Numbered from the stretch's first letter, positions 52,631 to 60,315 are shown. The stretch: 64,000 nt of DNA from Azospirillum picis (GCF_017876115.1 NZ_JAGINO010000015.1:1-64000); one strand, 5' to 3'. Made by a program: numbers and translations. Notes: a model not told the origin generated them from the sequence alone.

Positions 52631-52798
52631 GTGGGTAGCTTCAGCCTTTTCCATTGGGCCATCGTCCTGCTGGCCGTCCTGCTGCTGTTCGGCGCCGGCA
52701 AGCTGCCGAGCGTGATGGGCGATCTCGCCAAGGGCGTCAGGAGCTTCAAGGCCGGCCTGAAGGAGGAGGACCGGGGCGGGGGCACACCCGTCGCCTGA
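52631..52798 (+). CDS. tatA: Short TatA/E-type twin-arginine translocase subunit
   Basis: This 55-residue protein starts at GTG behind a strong GGAGGAT site. The order is a short periplasmic G-S-F-S, the helix [14 protein letters not shown], the hinge G-A-G-K-L-P and the amphipathic helix [13 protein letters not shown], exactly the TatA layout. The tail is very short, as in TatE. Co-location with the Tat substrates NosZ and NosX suggests it boosts export during denitrification. Confidence 0.9.
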   Translation: MGSFSLFHWAIVLLAVLLLFGAGKLPSVMGDLAKGVRSFKAGLKEEDRGGGTPVA

Positions 52799-52889
52799 CG
52801 GACGCACGGGTCGGCACCGGACGGCGGTAAGCCGGTCGACAATGCACCGCGCCGGGTGCTCGGAAGGGCATCGCTGGCCGGCGTGGCGA

Positions 52890-52921
52890 GGCCGGCGGGG
52901 ACATCGGTGTCCCCGCCGGCC
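52890..52921. terminator. Strong hairpin between convergent tatA and cytochrome c genes
   Basis: A perfect 14-bp stem (52890-52903 with 52908-52921) closes a TCGG loop. It sits seven bases past the cytochrome stop and 91 bases past tatA, so it can serve both directions, although neither side has a long T run. Confidence 0.7.
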
Positions 52922-52928
52922 CGTTCCG

Positions 52929-53330
52929 TTACTCGCTGTTCTTCTTCAGGAAGGCGATCAGATCCTTGCGGGCCTGTTCGTTCTTGACGCCCGCGAAGGC
53001 CATCTTGTTGCCCGGCAGGGCGGCCTTCGGGTCGGTCAGGTAGGCGTCGAGGCCAGCCTCGTCCCAGGTCTTCCCGGCGTTCTTCAGGGCCTCGGAGTAG
53101 GAGAAGCCATCATGCGAGCCGACCTTGCGGCCGACGATGCCATGCAGGTTGGGGCCGACGCGGTTGGGACCGCCAGCCTCGATGGTGTGGCAAGCCTTGC
53201 ACTGGTTGAAGACCTTCGCCCCGGCCTCGGCATCCTGTGCCGCGGCAACGGCGGGCATCATCGCCGACAGGCCAAGCATCAGGCCGAGAGCGGGTCCGAT
53301 GGCGGCCAACCCGGCAGTGTTCCTCTTCAT
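52929..53330 (-). CDS. Cytochrome c2-like soluble electron carrier
   Basis: The protein has 133 residues. A signal peptide (1-29, A-V-A-A-A) precedes a class I cytochrome with the heme site C-K-A-C-H and G-P-N-L-H-G-I-V-G-R-K. The distal methionine is in N-K-M-A-F-A-G. It is a good candidate donor to NosZ. ATG 53330 begins the signal peptide. Confidence 0.9.
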   Translation of the reverse strand: MKRNTAGLAAIGPALGLMLGLSAMMPAVAAAQDAEAGAKVFNQCKACHTIEAGGPNRVGPNLHGIVGRKVGSHDGFSYSEALKNAGKTWDEAGLDAYLTDPKAALPGNKMAFAGVKNEQARKDLIAFLKKNSE

Positions 53331-53356
53331 ACCTTGTCCCTTTTCTTCTGGACGTG

Positions 53357-53385
53357 AAAACAGCCGACCGGCGGAAGCCGGCCGA
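53357..53385 (-). terminator. Hairpin terminator after ubiV
   Basis: On the minus strand an imperfect 10-bp stem with a TTCC loop (53362-53385) is followed by TGTTTTC. It would separate ubiV from the cytochrome gene downstream. Confidence 0.55.
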
Positions 53386-53406
53386 CTCCGGTGGCGGGCG
53401 CGCCGC

Positions 53407-54336
53407 TCAGACGCGGTGCGACGCACCAACGATACGACGGGCGCCCGCGCTGTCGTGGAAAAAGCCGTTGACGAGGGGGGCTTCGGTCAAGCCGGCCAGT
53501 TCCGCTGCCACCGCGCCACCCTCCCGCCGGCCGTCGAGCAGGTCGCGGAAGGCCTCGGCGACGCGGACCATGTCGACCACCTGCGGCGACAGGCGGAAGC
53601 GCCCGACTCCCATTGCGGTCAGCTCCTCCAGTTCCTCCGCGAGGCAGAGATAGCCGTGGGACAGGGTCTGGGTGCCGTTGACCGTCAGGAAAGGCTGGCC
53701 GTCCATCGTCGCCACCGGCATGCCGTCCGGATCGCCGGCGCAGACGAACTGGCAGCCGTCCTTATGCAGGCCGTGGGCGCGCGCGTGGTAGCAGCGGGCG
53801 GAGATGGCGAGGGGCGCCCGGCCCCACGCCTGCACCTCCACCGCCGTGCCGACTCCGGCCGCAGCCTTGGCCAGGGCCGCCACCGAGGCCGCCGGCAGTT
53901 CCGCCGGCAGTGACACCGCCACGGCGCCGCGTCCGGCGAGCCAGCCCAGCGTCGCCTCGTTGTATACGTTGATGGTCGGTCCGACCGCATGGGGGCGACC
54001 CGCCAGCAGCGCCAGCGCCCCCATGTCGTTCGCCTCGATCATCGTGGCATCGGACAGGGCGTTGCCGGGGGACACCAGCTCGCGCATCGCCGCACGCTCG
54101 CGCTCGCTGCCCACCAGGATGGGGCTGGCGAGCCAGACGGTCTTGCCGGCCGCCGCCAGCCGCTCGACGACCGACTGCATCGCCACCGCGAAGAAGGGAG
54201 CCCGCTTGTGGCAGACGATCTCGCCGACGACCACGGTGTCGACCGGGGCCTCGTCGGCGATGCGGGCGTAGAAGTCGCACCAGCGGTCGACCGACCAGTT
54301 GAACAGCACCGGCCCCAGGGTCAGGGAGGGTTTCAT
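53407..54336 (-). CDS. ubiV: UbiV, O2-independent ubiquinone hydroxylation factor
   Basis: This 309-residue peptidase U32-family protein has the four cluster cysteines C42, C182, C195 and C199, matching the spacing in E. coli UbiV, so a [4Fe-4S] centre is expected. With UbiU it hydroxylates the quinone ring without oxygen. ATG 54336 has a nine-base spacing from GAGGAG; ATG 54342 is nearer. It follows ubiU by 13 bases. Confidence 0.92.
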   Translation of the reverse strand: MKPSLTLGPVLFNWSVDRWCDFYARIADEAPVDTVVVGEIVCHKRAPFFAVAMQSVVERLAAAGKTVWLASPILVGSERERAAMRELVSPGNALSDATMIEANDMGALALLAGRPHAVGPTINVYNEATLGWLAGRGAVAVSLPAELPAASVAALAKAAAGVGTAVEVQAWGRAPLAISARCYHARAHGLHKDGCQFVCAGDPDGMPVATMDGQPFLTVNGTQTLSHGYLCLAEELEELTAMGVGRFRLSPQVVDMVRVAEAFRDLLDGRREGGAVAAELAGLTEAPLVNGFFHDSAGARRIVGASHRV

Positions 54337-54349
54337 CGTCATCGTCTCC

Positions 54350-55336
54350 TCAGCGCCAGGCGCGGGTGTAGGCGCCGGTGGTCTGGGTCCCGCCCTCCAC
54401 CATCGCCTGCAGGTCGATCCTCGGCACCGGCCGCCCGGCGGCGAAGGCATCCAACGCCTCGCGGTAGGCGCGGACCACCGCGCCGATATAGGCCTTGCCG
54501 CGCTGCCGGCCCTCGATCTTCAGGGCGCGGACGCCCGCCGACTTCAGCTCCGGCAGCAGGTCCATGGCGTTGAGGCTGGTCGGCTCCTCGAACAGGTATG
54601 CGGCGGTGTCGCGGGCGACGAAGCGACCCTTGCACAGGGTCGGATAGCCGGCGTTCTCGCCTTCGCCGAAGACGTTGATGGTGAAGCCGCCGAGGGTGGA
54701 GGCCAGCGCCTTGCCGCGCGGTTCGTAGCGGACATGGCTGGCCGGCGAGCAGACGCCCTGCTTGTTGGGCGAGAGGCCGGTCGCATAGGACGACAGCGAG
54801 CAGCGCCCTTCCGCCATCGGGCAGAGGCCGCCGAACACGAACACCTCGGTCTCCACGTCGACCTCGGCATTGAGCTTGGCGATCTCCGGCACCGTCAGCA
54901 CGCGCGGCAGGACGATCCGCCGGACGCCGAAGGCATCGCGGTAGAGCCTGATCGCCTCGGCGTTGGCGGCCGATGCCTGGACCGACAGGTGCAGCCTCAG
55001 TTCCGGGTGGGTGCGCGCGGCATAGTCCAGCAGCCCCAGATCGGCCAGGATGACGGCGTCGGCCTTCAGCCGTGCCGCATCGTCGACCGCGCGGTGCCAG
55101 GGGGCGAGGTTGCCGGCCTCCGGATAGGTGTTGATGGCGACGAACACCTGGACCCTGCGGGCATGGGCGAAGGCGATGGACTCGGCCAGATCCTGGCGGG
55201 TGAAATTCAGGCCGGGGAAGTTGCGGGCGTTGGTCTCGTCGCGGAAACCAAGATAGACGGCATCGGCGCCGGCCTCCACGGCGGCGCGCAGGGCGGCCGG
55301 GGTGCCGGCCGGGCAGATCAGTTCGAACCTGTCCAT
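54350..55336 (-). CDS. ubiU: UbiU, O2-independent ubiquinone hydroxylation factor
   Basis: This 328-residue peptidase U32-family protein has cysteines C172, C179, C196 and C235, the same spacing as the [4Fe-4S] ligands of E. coli UbiU. The start, E-L-I-C-P-A-G-T-P-A-A-L-R-A-A-V, and G-G-L-C-P-M-A-E-G-R-C are diagnostic. It forms a heterodimer with UbiV and starts three bases after ubiT. Confidence 0.95.
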   Translation of the reverse strand: MDRFELICPAGTPAALRAAVEAGADAVYLGFRDETNARNFPGLNFTRQDLAESIAFAHARRVQVFVAINTYPEAGNLAPWHRAVDDAARLKADAVILADLGLLDYAARTHPELRLHLSVQASAANAEAIRLYRDAFGVRRIVLPRVLTVPEIAKLNAEVDVETEVFVFGGLCPMAEGRCSLSSYATGLSPNKQGVCSPASHVRYEPRGKALASTLGGFTINVFGEGENAGYPTLCKGRFVARDTAAYLFEEPTSLNAMDLLPELKSAGVRALKIEGRQRGKAYIGAVVRAYREALDAFAAGRPVPRIDLQAMVEGGTQTTGAYTRAWR

Positions 55337-55339
55337 CCC

Positions 55340-56020
55340 TTATGCCTCCCGTCCGGGGCCGAAGCCGGGCAGCCGTGCCTCGATCCGGGCGATTCCCCAC
55401 TTCAAGGGCGGCGGCAGAAGCCGGCGCGCATCGGCCAGACGGTCGAGCAGGGGGCCAGCATTGCGGCGCAACACCGGCAGCAGGCTTGCCAGCGGTCCGG
55501 CGAAGGACAGCGCATCGGCCAGCAAATCCATCTCCTCCCCGTCCAGCGTGTTGCGCAGGGCGACGATCAGCGCGGTGTCACCGGCGATGGACAGTTCGCG
55601 GCGGAAGAACAGCGCGTCGCCGTCGATGCGCCCCTCCAGAAGATCGAGCAGCCGGGCATAGGGACCGCTGATGACGGCATCCGCCATCCCGTCCGTTGCA
55701 GCCGCGCCGTCCTTCCGCGCCTGACAGGGCCGCAGGCGCAAGGACAACTCGGGCCCGACCCGCAGGAGGAGGGCGACGCGCGCATCGGTCGGCTCGATCA
55801 GGACCCTGGCGTCCGGCATTTCCCGCATGGCTACGAACGCACGGGGATGGCGGATTGCCAGGAGCCGGACGAGCCGGTCCAGGAGAAGCCCGCTTCCCCG
55901 GTCTCCCATTCGCAGGACGAGCCCAAGACCTGCGCGGCTCAATTCGGCTTCGATCAGGCGGGCGCGGCCATCGGCAATGGACTCCGCATCGGCATCCAGT
56001 ACGGCATCGGGATCGCGCAT
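55340..56020 (-). CDS. ubiT: UbiT, SCP2-domain quinone-binding protein
   Basis: This 226-residue protein has an SCP2-like lipid-binding domain in the C-terminal half (I-S-G-P-Y-A-R-L-L-D-L-L-E-G-R-I-D-G-D-A-L-F-F), a pattern shared by UbiT and UbiJ. A longer, less conserved N-terminus precedes it. UbiT holds the quinone tail for anaerobic UbiUV hydroxylation. It leads the ubiTUV operon under a perfect Fnr-type site. Confidence 0.82.
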   Translation of the reverse strand: MRDPDAVLDADAESIADGRARLIEAELSRAGLGLVLRMGDRGSGLLLDRLVRLLAIRHPRAFVAMREMPDARVLIEPTDARVALLLRVGPELSLRLRPCQARKDGAAATDGMADAVISGPYARLLDLLEGRIDGDALFFRRELSIAGDTALIVALRNTLDGEEMDLLADALSFAGPLASLLPVLRRNAGPLLDRLADARRLLPPPLKWGIARIEARLPGFGPGREA

Positions 56021-56083
56021 CGGCGGTTCCCCTCCTTCTTGGTCAATCCGAGCCCAATGAATTCAAGCCGATAGCCCTTGTCC

Positions 56084-56097
56084 TTGATAACGATCAA
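56084..56097. promoter_or_regulatory. Fnr-type binding site before ubiT
   Basis: TTGAT-AACG-ATCAA is the exact Fnr consensus palindrome. Its centre is 70 bases before the ubiT ATG, a normal activating distance. Confidence 0.85.
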
Positions 56098-56119
56098 GTC
56101 CGTGGCAAATAGCCGCGCT

Positions 56120-56566
56120 TCAGGCAGCCCCCATGAGGGGGGAGTGGTCGATGATGTCATACAGCCCGTGGTCCTCGCGGGCGATCCGCTGCTTCAGGGC
56201 GGTCACGACCTCCCTGGTTTCGCTGACGAAGGCGGCCGGATCCCTGGCGACGGCCAGCGGGCCGGGCCAGCGCGTGCGGTACTGGTCGAAGCGCGCCCTC
56301 AGGTTGCCCATCTCGGCCTGGAAGCGGGCTGCCGTGCCGCGCAGGGCGGGATCGGGATGAGTCATCAGGCGGGGGTAGAGCGCCTTGTCTTCCAACGACA
56401 GGTGAACCGCGAAGATGCCGAACAGGTCACGGACTGCGGTGGTGAGCGGGCCTGGATCCGATGCTGTCGCGGGGGCCGTGAGCAGGACCTCTATGCGGTC
56501 GACGAGCTTGCTCACGTTTGCGTGGTGCTCGCGATAGATGGCGGTGTTGATGAGGGCGGTGGTCAT
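56120..56566 (-). CDS. Hemerythrin-domain protein
   Basis: This 148-residue HHE-type four-helix protein has candidate di-iron ligands in Y-R-E-H-H-A-N (about 11-17), H-L-S-L-E-D-K-A-L-Y (about 53-62) and the late R-E-D-H-G-L-Y-D. Such proteins bind O2 or NO. ATG 56566 with GGAGAC upstream was chosen; the open frame extends farther but without a ribosome site. The stop lies just before the Fnr site of ubiT. Confidence 0.82.
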   Translation of the reverse strand: MTTALINTAIYREHHANVSKLVDRIEVLLTAPATASDPGPLTTAVRDLFGIFAVHLSLEDKALYPRLMTHPDPALRGTAARFQAEMGNLRARFDQYRTRWPGPLAVARDPAAFVSETREVVTALKQRIAREDHGLYDIIDHSPLMGAA

Positions 56567-56924
56567 TGGCGATGTCTCCAACCTGCGCCGTCTCGTGTGG
56601 GCGGCGTTGCAGCCAGACTGCCCGCTGGGCATCAGCGGATCCTTGCGCCAGAGCAAGTTTCTATACGAAAGACCGGTTTGGTTGCCGGCGGCGTGGGACG
56701 GGCATTTCGGCGGCAGGCGTGCCGGCTTGGCCGCGAACATTGGGCTGACCGTTGGTGGAGCACGGCCATCCAGCCAGCGGCTTGATACAAAATCCTTGAC
56801 TTTGCTTTAAATCCTAAATTCTAGGTAAAAAATCTTAAATCGGTGAGTTTCCGATGCTAGCACTGGAGGTGCCGAGGGGGCGGGCTGCATCCGTCTGTGA
56901 AACCCGTTGAATGGAGCAGGACCT
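56567..56924. promoter_or_regulatory. Intergenic region with AT-rich core
   Basis: This 358-base gap separates the hemerythrin gene (minus) from a broken small gene (plus). It holds a TTG-N8-CAA site at 56643-56656. At 56786-56842 an AT-rich stretch carries TTGACT and the palindrome CCTA-AATTC-TAGG, which may be part of a promoter for the plus-strand genes. Confidence 0.5.
56643..56656. promoter_or_regulatory. Candidate Crp/Fnr-family site before the hemerythrin gene
   Basis: TTGCG-CCAG-AGCAA fits TTG-N8-CAA with one mismatched half-site pair. The centre is 83 bases before the hemerythrin ATG. It resembles the perfect TTGCG-CCAC-CGCAA site at 60302. Confidence 0.5.
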
Positions 56925-57117
56925 ATGAAAAGGGCGATCGCTTGCGATCGTTGCAGTCCTGTCGCTTCAAACCCCCGCCATGGCCGATCTGTATCAAGCA
57001 TCGCGGCCAAGCTCCGGCATCAAGGTCGGCGATGTCGGGTTGGGTGCACGGCAAATCGGAGTGGATGCGGCCGGCCGGGCGTCCCGATCGGGCCGCCCGG
57101 TGCGTGCAAATGGGTGA
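56925..57117 (+). pseudogene. Small secreted protein gene broken by a frameshift
   Basis: ATG 56925 has a good GGAGCAGG site and begins M-K-R-A-I-A. The next frame continues as A-I-V-A-V-L-S-L-Q-T-P-A-M-A-D-L-Y-Q-A-S, a typical signal peptide and mature start, ending at the stop at 57115. Removing one T near 56945 joins the two into a 63-residue exported protein. As written, the reading frame from the ATG gives an arginine-rich, unprotein-like sequence. Either a real mutation or a base-calling error would explain it. Confidence 0.4.
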
Positions 57118-57131
57118 AAGGGACCTGAACC

Positions 57132-57716
57132 ATGGTGACTCAGACCAGTGCGGCGATCCCGTGCCAGTCCGCCGAAAGCATCATCGATGCCATACTCCGC
57201 CGGGAGGGCTGGCCCCGCTACACCGATCGTCCGTTGGACCGCGGCGGGCCGACGAAGGGCGGCATCACGCTGGATACCCTGGCCGGCTGGCGCAGGCGGC
57301 CGGTCAAGGCGGCCGACGTGGCGGCCCTGGACGAGGCCGAGGTGCGGGCGATCTACCGCGCCCGCTACATCGAGGAGCCTGGCTTCTCCAACATCATCGA
57401 CCCGGAGCTGCGGGCTCTGGTGATCGATTCGGGCGTCAATCACGGTCCACGCCGGGCCGCGACCTGGCTGCAGGATGCGGTCAACGACATTGCCGGGCGG
57501 CCTCTGTTGAGGATCGACGGCATCGTCGGATCAAGGACGTTGGCTGCGGTCAATCGCGGCGATGCGGCCGCGCTGTGGCGCTCCGTCTTCGCCCAGCGGA
57601 TGCGCTTCTACGGGCAGATCATCACCGGAGACGCCCGGAAGCGTGGGCGGACCGAGGATGACGCGCTGAATGCCTCTGGCTGGCTCAACAGGCTCGCCGA
57701 GTTCCTGGAGGTTTGA
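57132..57716 (+). CDS. GH108 family endolysin-type muramidase
   Basis: This 194-residue protein is covered by a glycosyl hydrolase 108 domain with the catalytic Glu in I-L-R-R-E-G-W (about 22-28) and R-G-G-P-T-K-G-G-I-T (37-46). The C-terminal peptidoglycan-binding part carries D-G-I-V-G-S-R-T-L-A-A-V. No signal peptide is present, so it needs a holin. A holin-like gene follows 300 bases downstream. Such pairs lyse cells in phages and gene transfer agents. Confidence 0.88.
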   Translation: MVTQTSAAIPCQSAESIIDAILRREGWPRYTDRPLDRGGPTKGGITLDTLAGWRRRPVKAADVAALDEAEVRAIYRARYIEEPGFSNIIDPELRALVIDSGVNHGPRRAATWLQDAVNDIAGRPLLRIDGIVGSRTLAAVNRGDAAALWRSVFAQRMRFYGQIITGDARKRGRTEDDALNASGWLNRLAEFLEV

Positions 57717-57734
57717 GCCATGCCTCGATGATGT

Positions 57735-57920
57735 TCACGCCTCGTCGTATCCCGGTTCCCGTGTCTGTCCTGCGCGCTCGTCGGCCTTCTCGGTCTTGGG
57801 ATGCGGTGCCCCGCCTTCCGTAGGCCCATTGTCCCGACCAGGCGGCGTTTCCGGTTGCTGCGGCGCCTGCCGGTTGACCTCGCCCGGCACCGGTTGGTCG
57901 TCCGTGGGTTTGTCGATCAT
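57735..57920 (-). CDS. Small disordered hydrophilic protein, unknown
   Basis: This 61-residue protein is rich in Pro, Glu, Gly, Asp and Gln, with no predicted structure. ATG 57920 follows GGGAGC at good spacing. It is antisense in direction to the lysis genes and lies between them. I do not recognise it; low-complexity composition makes it less certain than its neighbours. Confidence 0.4.
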   Translation of the reverse strand: MIDKPTDDQPVPGEVNRQAPQQPETPPGRDNGPTEGGAPHPKTEKADERAGQTREPGYDEA

Positions 57921-58026
57921 GGCTCTTGCTCCCTGAGGGTGATCAGACTCCAACAGTGTCCGTCCGACTTCATCACCGCCCGTGCCATTCCGGTTACGTG
58001 CCTTGCCCTGCCAGAGAGGAGGTTCC

Positions 58027-58575
58027 ATGCTGCCTTTGCTCGTCGCTGCCGCTGCCCCGCTCGCCGAACTGGCGGGCGAGGAGGTTGCAAGGCTGATCGC
58101 CGGGGATGATCCGGCAAATGCCCGGACGGGCGCGGCCGTTGCACAAGCGCTGGTCACCGCCGCCGGTACCGTCACCGGTTTCCCTGTTGCCAAGCCGGAG
58201 GACATAGCGCCGCTCGCCGCCTCCATCGCTGCCGATCCCGCCGCGCTGGCCGAGTTCCGGAAGGCCGTCGCCGACCGGATGCTGAGCCTGCTGGCCCTCG
58301 ACAACGGCGATCGCGCCAATGCCAGGGGGCAAACGGTGGACCTCGCGAAGGCCGGCAGCCGGATCGCCTGGGGGGCGCCGCTGGTTTCGTTCGTGGTGCT
58401 GGTCACCTTCGGCGTCGTGCTGTACCGCGTGCTGTCGGTCCCGGCCGGGCAGGCGGACCCGAACGCCTCGCTGATGCTGGGGGCGCTGACCACCATGGCC
58501 ACCGCGGTGGTGTCCTACTGGGTCGGGTCGAGCGCCGGCAGTGCGGCCAAGGACAAGCTGCTGCGGGGGAAGTGA
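58027..58575 (+). CDS. Holin of the 3-TM (GTA-type) family
   Basis: This 182-residue protein has an Ala-rich N-terminal half followed by two clear membrane helices (about 116-137 and 148-166). It ends S-Y-W-V-G-S-S-A-G-S-A-A-K-D-K, the typical tail of the gene-transfer-agent holin family. ATG 58027 has the ribosome site AGAGGAGG. Together with the GH108 muramidase it forms a lysis cassette. No other phage gene is present in the window. Confidence 0.75.
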   Translation: MLPLLVAAAAPLAELAGEEVARLIAGDDPANARTGAAVAQALVTAAGTVTGFPVAKPEDIAPLAASIAADPAALAEFRKAVADRMLSLLALDNGDRANARGQTVDLAKAGSRIAWGAPLVSFVVLVTFGVVLYRVLSVPAGQADPNASLMLGALTTMATAVVSYWVGSSAGSAAKDKLLRGK

Positions 58576-58700
58576 CGAGAGCCGGCGGGAAGCGGGCCAC
58601 CGCCGTCGGAAGGCCTGGACCGCCAAGAGGATGCTGCGGACGATGGGTCGCCGTTCGCACCAGCCTTGCTCCATACCCGCACGTGGCGGCGGTGCGAAGG

Positions 58701-58722
58701 GGAGCGGCCGGCGGGCCGCTCC
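58701..58722. terminator. Hairpin between convergent holin and DUF2249 genes
   Basis: A perfect 9-bp GGAGCGGCC/GGCCGCTCC stem with a four-base loop lies in the 226-base gap between the two stops. No T run follows it. Confidence 0.5.
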
Positions 58723-58801
58723 ATGAGGTCAGCCCCGATACGCGATCATGCGGCGTTGCCGCAATTCAAGGTGTCGCAACGATCGGTTCGGCATCCGGCA
58801 C

Positions 58802-59317
58802 TCAGCCGCACATCCCGCCGCAGCAGGATCCGTTGCGCCGCGCCAGCAGGCGATCGAAGGGGATGCCGACGACACCCACCGGGGGAATGACGTCCTGCAG
58901 CAGGGACAGCACGTCCGTTCGCATGGTGCCGGGCGGGCAGCCTGTCACGTCGCAGACGGACGCGCCGGTACCGTCCGGACCCAGGACCGCCCCATCGTCG
59001 GCAACCGTCGCGTCGCCATTACGGTCGATGCGGACGCGCAGGGTAAAGGGTGTGTCCGCTTCGGTGGCCCGGCCGATCCGCACCTGCCAAACCCTCGGGC
59101 CCTGCTCGCGATAGTCCCAGGTCAGGCCGGCGCCGAAATGGGCGAGAAGCTGGTGGTGCAGAGGGCGTGGGTCGTGGTCGTTGACCAGCAGGAATCCTTC
59201 GCCTGCCGCCAAGCCCTGCACGGCCTGGAAGACCAGCGGGTGGCGTTGGAAGGGCGGGATGGCCTGGAGGTCGATGACCGGCTCGGTCCGGTCGGCCTGG
59301 ATCGTCGTCAGCATCAT
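58802..59317 (-). CDS. DUF2249 protein with cysteine-rich tail
   Basis: The protein has 171 residues. The DUF2249 domain covers about 15-85 (P-F-Q-R-H-P-L-V-F-Q-A, L-V-N-D-H-D-P-R-P-L, E-Q-G-P-R-V-W-Q-V-R-I-G). The second half has a nitrogenase-NifZ-unlike, glycine-rich part and ends S-C-C-G-G-M-C-G, a likely metal-binding tail. DUF2249 proteins are frequent in Fnr/Dnr-controlled denitrification clusters; their function is unknown. A TTG-N8-CAA site lies 72 bases upstream of the ATG at 59317 (59314 also possible). Confidence 0.8.
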   Translation of the reverse strand: MMLTTIQADRTEPVIDLQAIPPFQRHPLVFQAVQGLAAGEGFLLVNDHDPRPLHHQLLAHFGAGLTWDYREQGPRVWQVRIGRATEADTPFTLRVRIDRNGDATVADDGAVLGPDGTGASVCDVTGCPPGTMRTDVLSLLQDVIPPVGVVGIPFDRLLARRNGSCCGGMCG

Positions 59318-59388
59318 GGTCCGTCTGGATAGGGGAACAGGGGCGGGATCGCCGGGTCCAGCCTTACCGCGGATGCGTCGGCGCCTCT

Positions 59389-59402
59389 TTGTTCCAGCAC
59401 AA
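59389..59402. promoter_or_regulatory. Candidate Crp/Fnr-family site before the DUF2249 gene
   Basis: TTGTT-CCAG-CACAA fits TTG-N8-CAA, with a CCAG core like the site at 56643. The centre is 78 bases before the DUF2249 ATG. The inner half-sites do not match, so it is weaker. Confidence 0.45.
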
Positions 59403-59456
59403 ACGGCGACTGCGGCCGGCTGCCGGACGGGGGACACCGATCCCGGGACGACGCGA

Positions 59457-59972
59457 TCATGCCGCCGTTGTCGTCATCGCCCCGGCCAGCAGCCGGTCGT
59501 CTTGCGATGTAAGCAGGGCATCCGTGGCGGGAAGCAGCGTCGTTTCTTCCTTCTGGATGTGGAGCGGCAGGCTCCGCACCAGCTCGTCGGCGAAGCCGCG
59601 GAAGACGGGCCAGAGCTCCGCATCGAAGCCATCGCGCAACCCCAGCCGGCACAGCCGGCCGAGACGCCGGGCGATCGGCAGGATATGGGCATGGTCGGCC
59701 AGCAGGTCGGCGGTGAGCTCATGGCCGCCCGCGGCGGCGAGCGCCGGGAACAGGGCCTCCTCTACGGCGAAGTGGCGCTCAAGCCCGCCGATCGGTCCGC
59801 TGTCCAGTTCCTCCGCCAGGGCGGCGAGACGGATCCGGTCCTCCCCGCACGGCGGCGGCGGAAGCGTATCCTCGCCATAGCGGCCGATGAAGGCCTCCAG
59901 GCCGTCGAGAAGGGCGAGCACGCGATGATGGTCGTCGTGCAGGATTTGGCCGGTCAGGCTGTCCGTATGCAT
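59457..59972 (-). CDS. Hemerythrin-domain protein (second copy)
   Basis: This 171-residue protein has HHE motifs H-D-D-H-H-R-V (about 12-18), E-R-H-F-A-V-E-E-A-L-F (about 64-74), L-A-D-H-A-H-I and a late L-H-I-Q-K-E-E-T-T-L. The last Glu/Lys pattern resembles YtfE-like proteins. It shares no more than the fold with the hemerythrin at 56120. It begins on the last base of the DUF1858 stop, so the two are co-translated. Confidence 0.82.
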   Translation of the reverse strand: MHTDSLTGQILHDDHHRVLALLDGLEAFIGRYGEDTLPPPPCGEDRIRLAALAEELDSGPIGGLERHFAVEEALFPALAAAGGHELTADLLADHAHILPIARRLGRLCRLGLRDGFDAELWPVFRGFADELVRSLPLHIQKEETTLLPATDALLTSQDDRLLAGAMTTTAA

Positions 59973-60241
59973 CAGAGCGTTTCCTTCACGGTGCCGGAGC
60001 CTCCCCCCGGCTTGCCGTCCGCAGCCAAGAGATCGGCGAGCAGGGCATCGGCGGCCAGGCCATAGGCGGCAGCCGCGTCATGGACCGTCATGAACGGCGC
60101 CATGGCACAGCCCGGGCAGGCGAGGCCGTGGCGAAGCAGGCGCGGAACGGCAGCAGGCCATTCCCGCATCAGCTCGGCCATGGTCAGGTTTGCGGTCATC
60201 GGGTCGGTTATGGCCGTGACGGGCCTGCGTTCGGCATCCAT
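59972..60241 (-). CDS. DUF1858/ScdA-N-type protein
   Basis: This 89-residue protein carries L-T-M-A-E-L-M-R-E-W-P and H-G-L-A-C-P-G-C-A-M-A-P-F (about 38-50), the C-P-x-C site of DUF1858 proteins, which occur as a domain of the iron-centre repair protein ScdA/YtfE. Paired with a hemerythrin gene it probably acts as a split version of that repair system (inference). ATG 60241 follows GGGGAGG. Confidence 0.8.
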   Translation of the reverse strand: MDAERRPVTAITDPMTANLTMAELMREWPAAVPRLLRHGLACPGCAMAPFMTVHDAAAAYGLAADALLADLLAADGKPGGGSGTVKETL

Positions 60242-60301
60242 GAGCTGTCCTCCCCTGCCCGGATCGCACAGCCATCCTAAGCGCCGGTGTGCCGGCGGTC
60301 T

Positions 60302-60315
60302 TTGCGCCACCGCAA
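60302..60315. promoter_or_regulatory. Crp/Fnr-family palindrome before the DUF1858-hemerythrin pair
   Basis: TTGCG-CCAC-CGCAA has perfectly matched half-sites. The centre is 67 bases before the DUF1858 ATG. The TTGCG half-site differs from classic Fnr TTGAT, suggesting a related regulator. Confidence 0.6.

Noticed and set aside
57132-58575. Prophage
   Set aside because: Only endolysin and holin are present; there is no integrase, terminase, capsid, tail or attachment repeat in the window.
58756-58769. A further TTG-N8-CAA match
   Set aside because: It lies between two convergent gene ends with no start nearby, and the half-sites do not pair. Such matches occur by chance several times in a window of this size.
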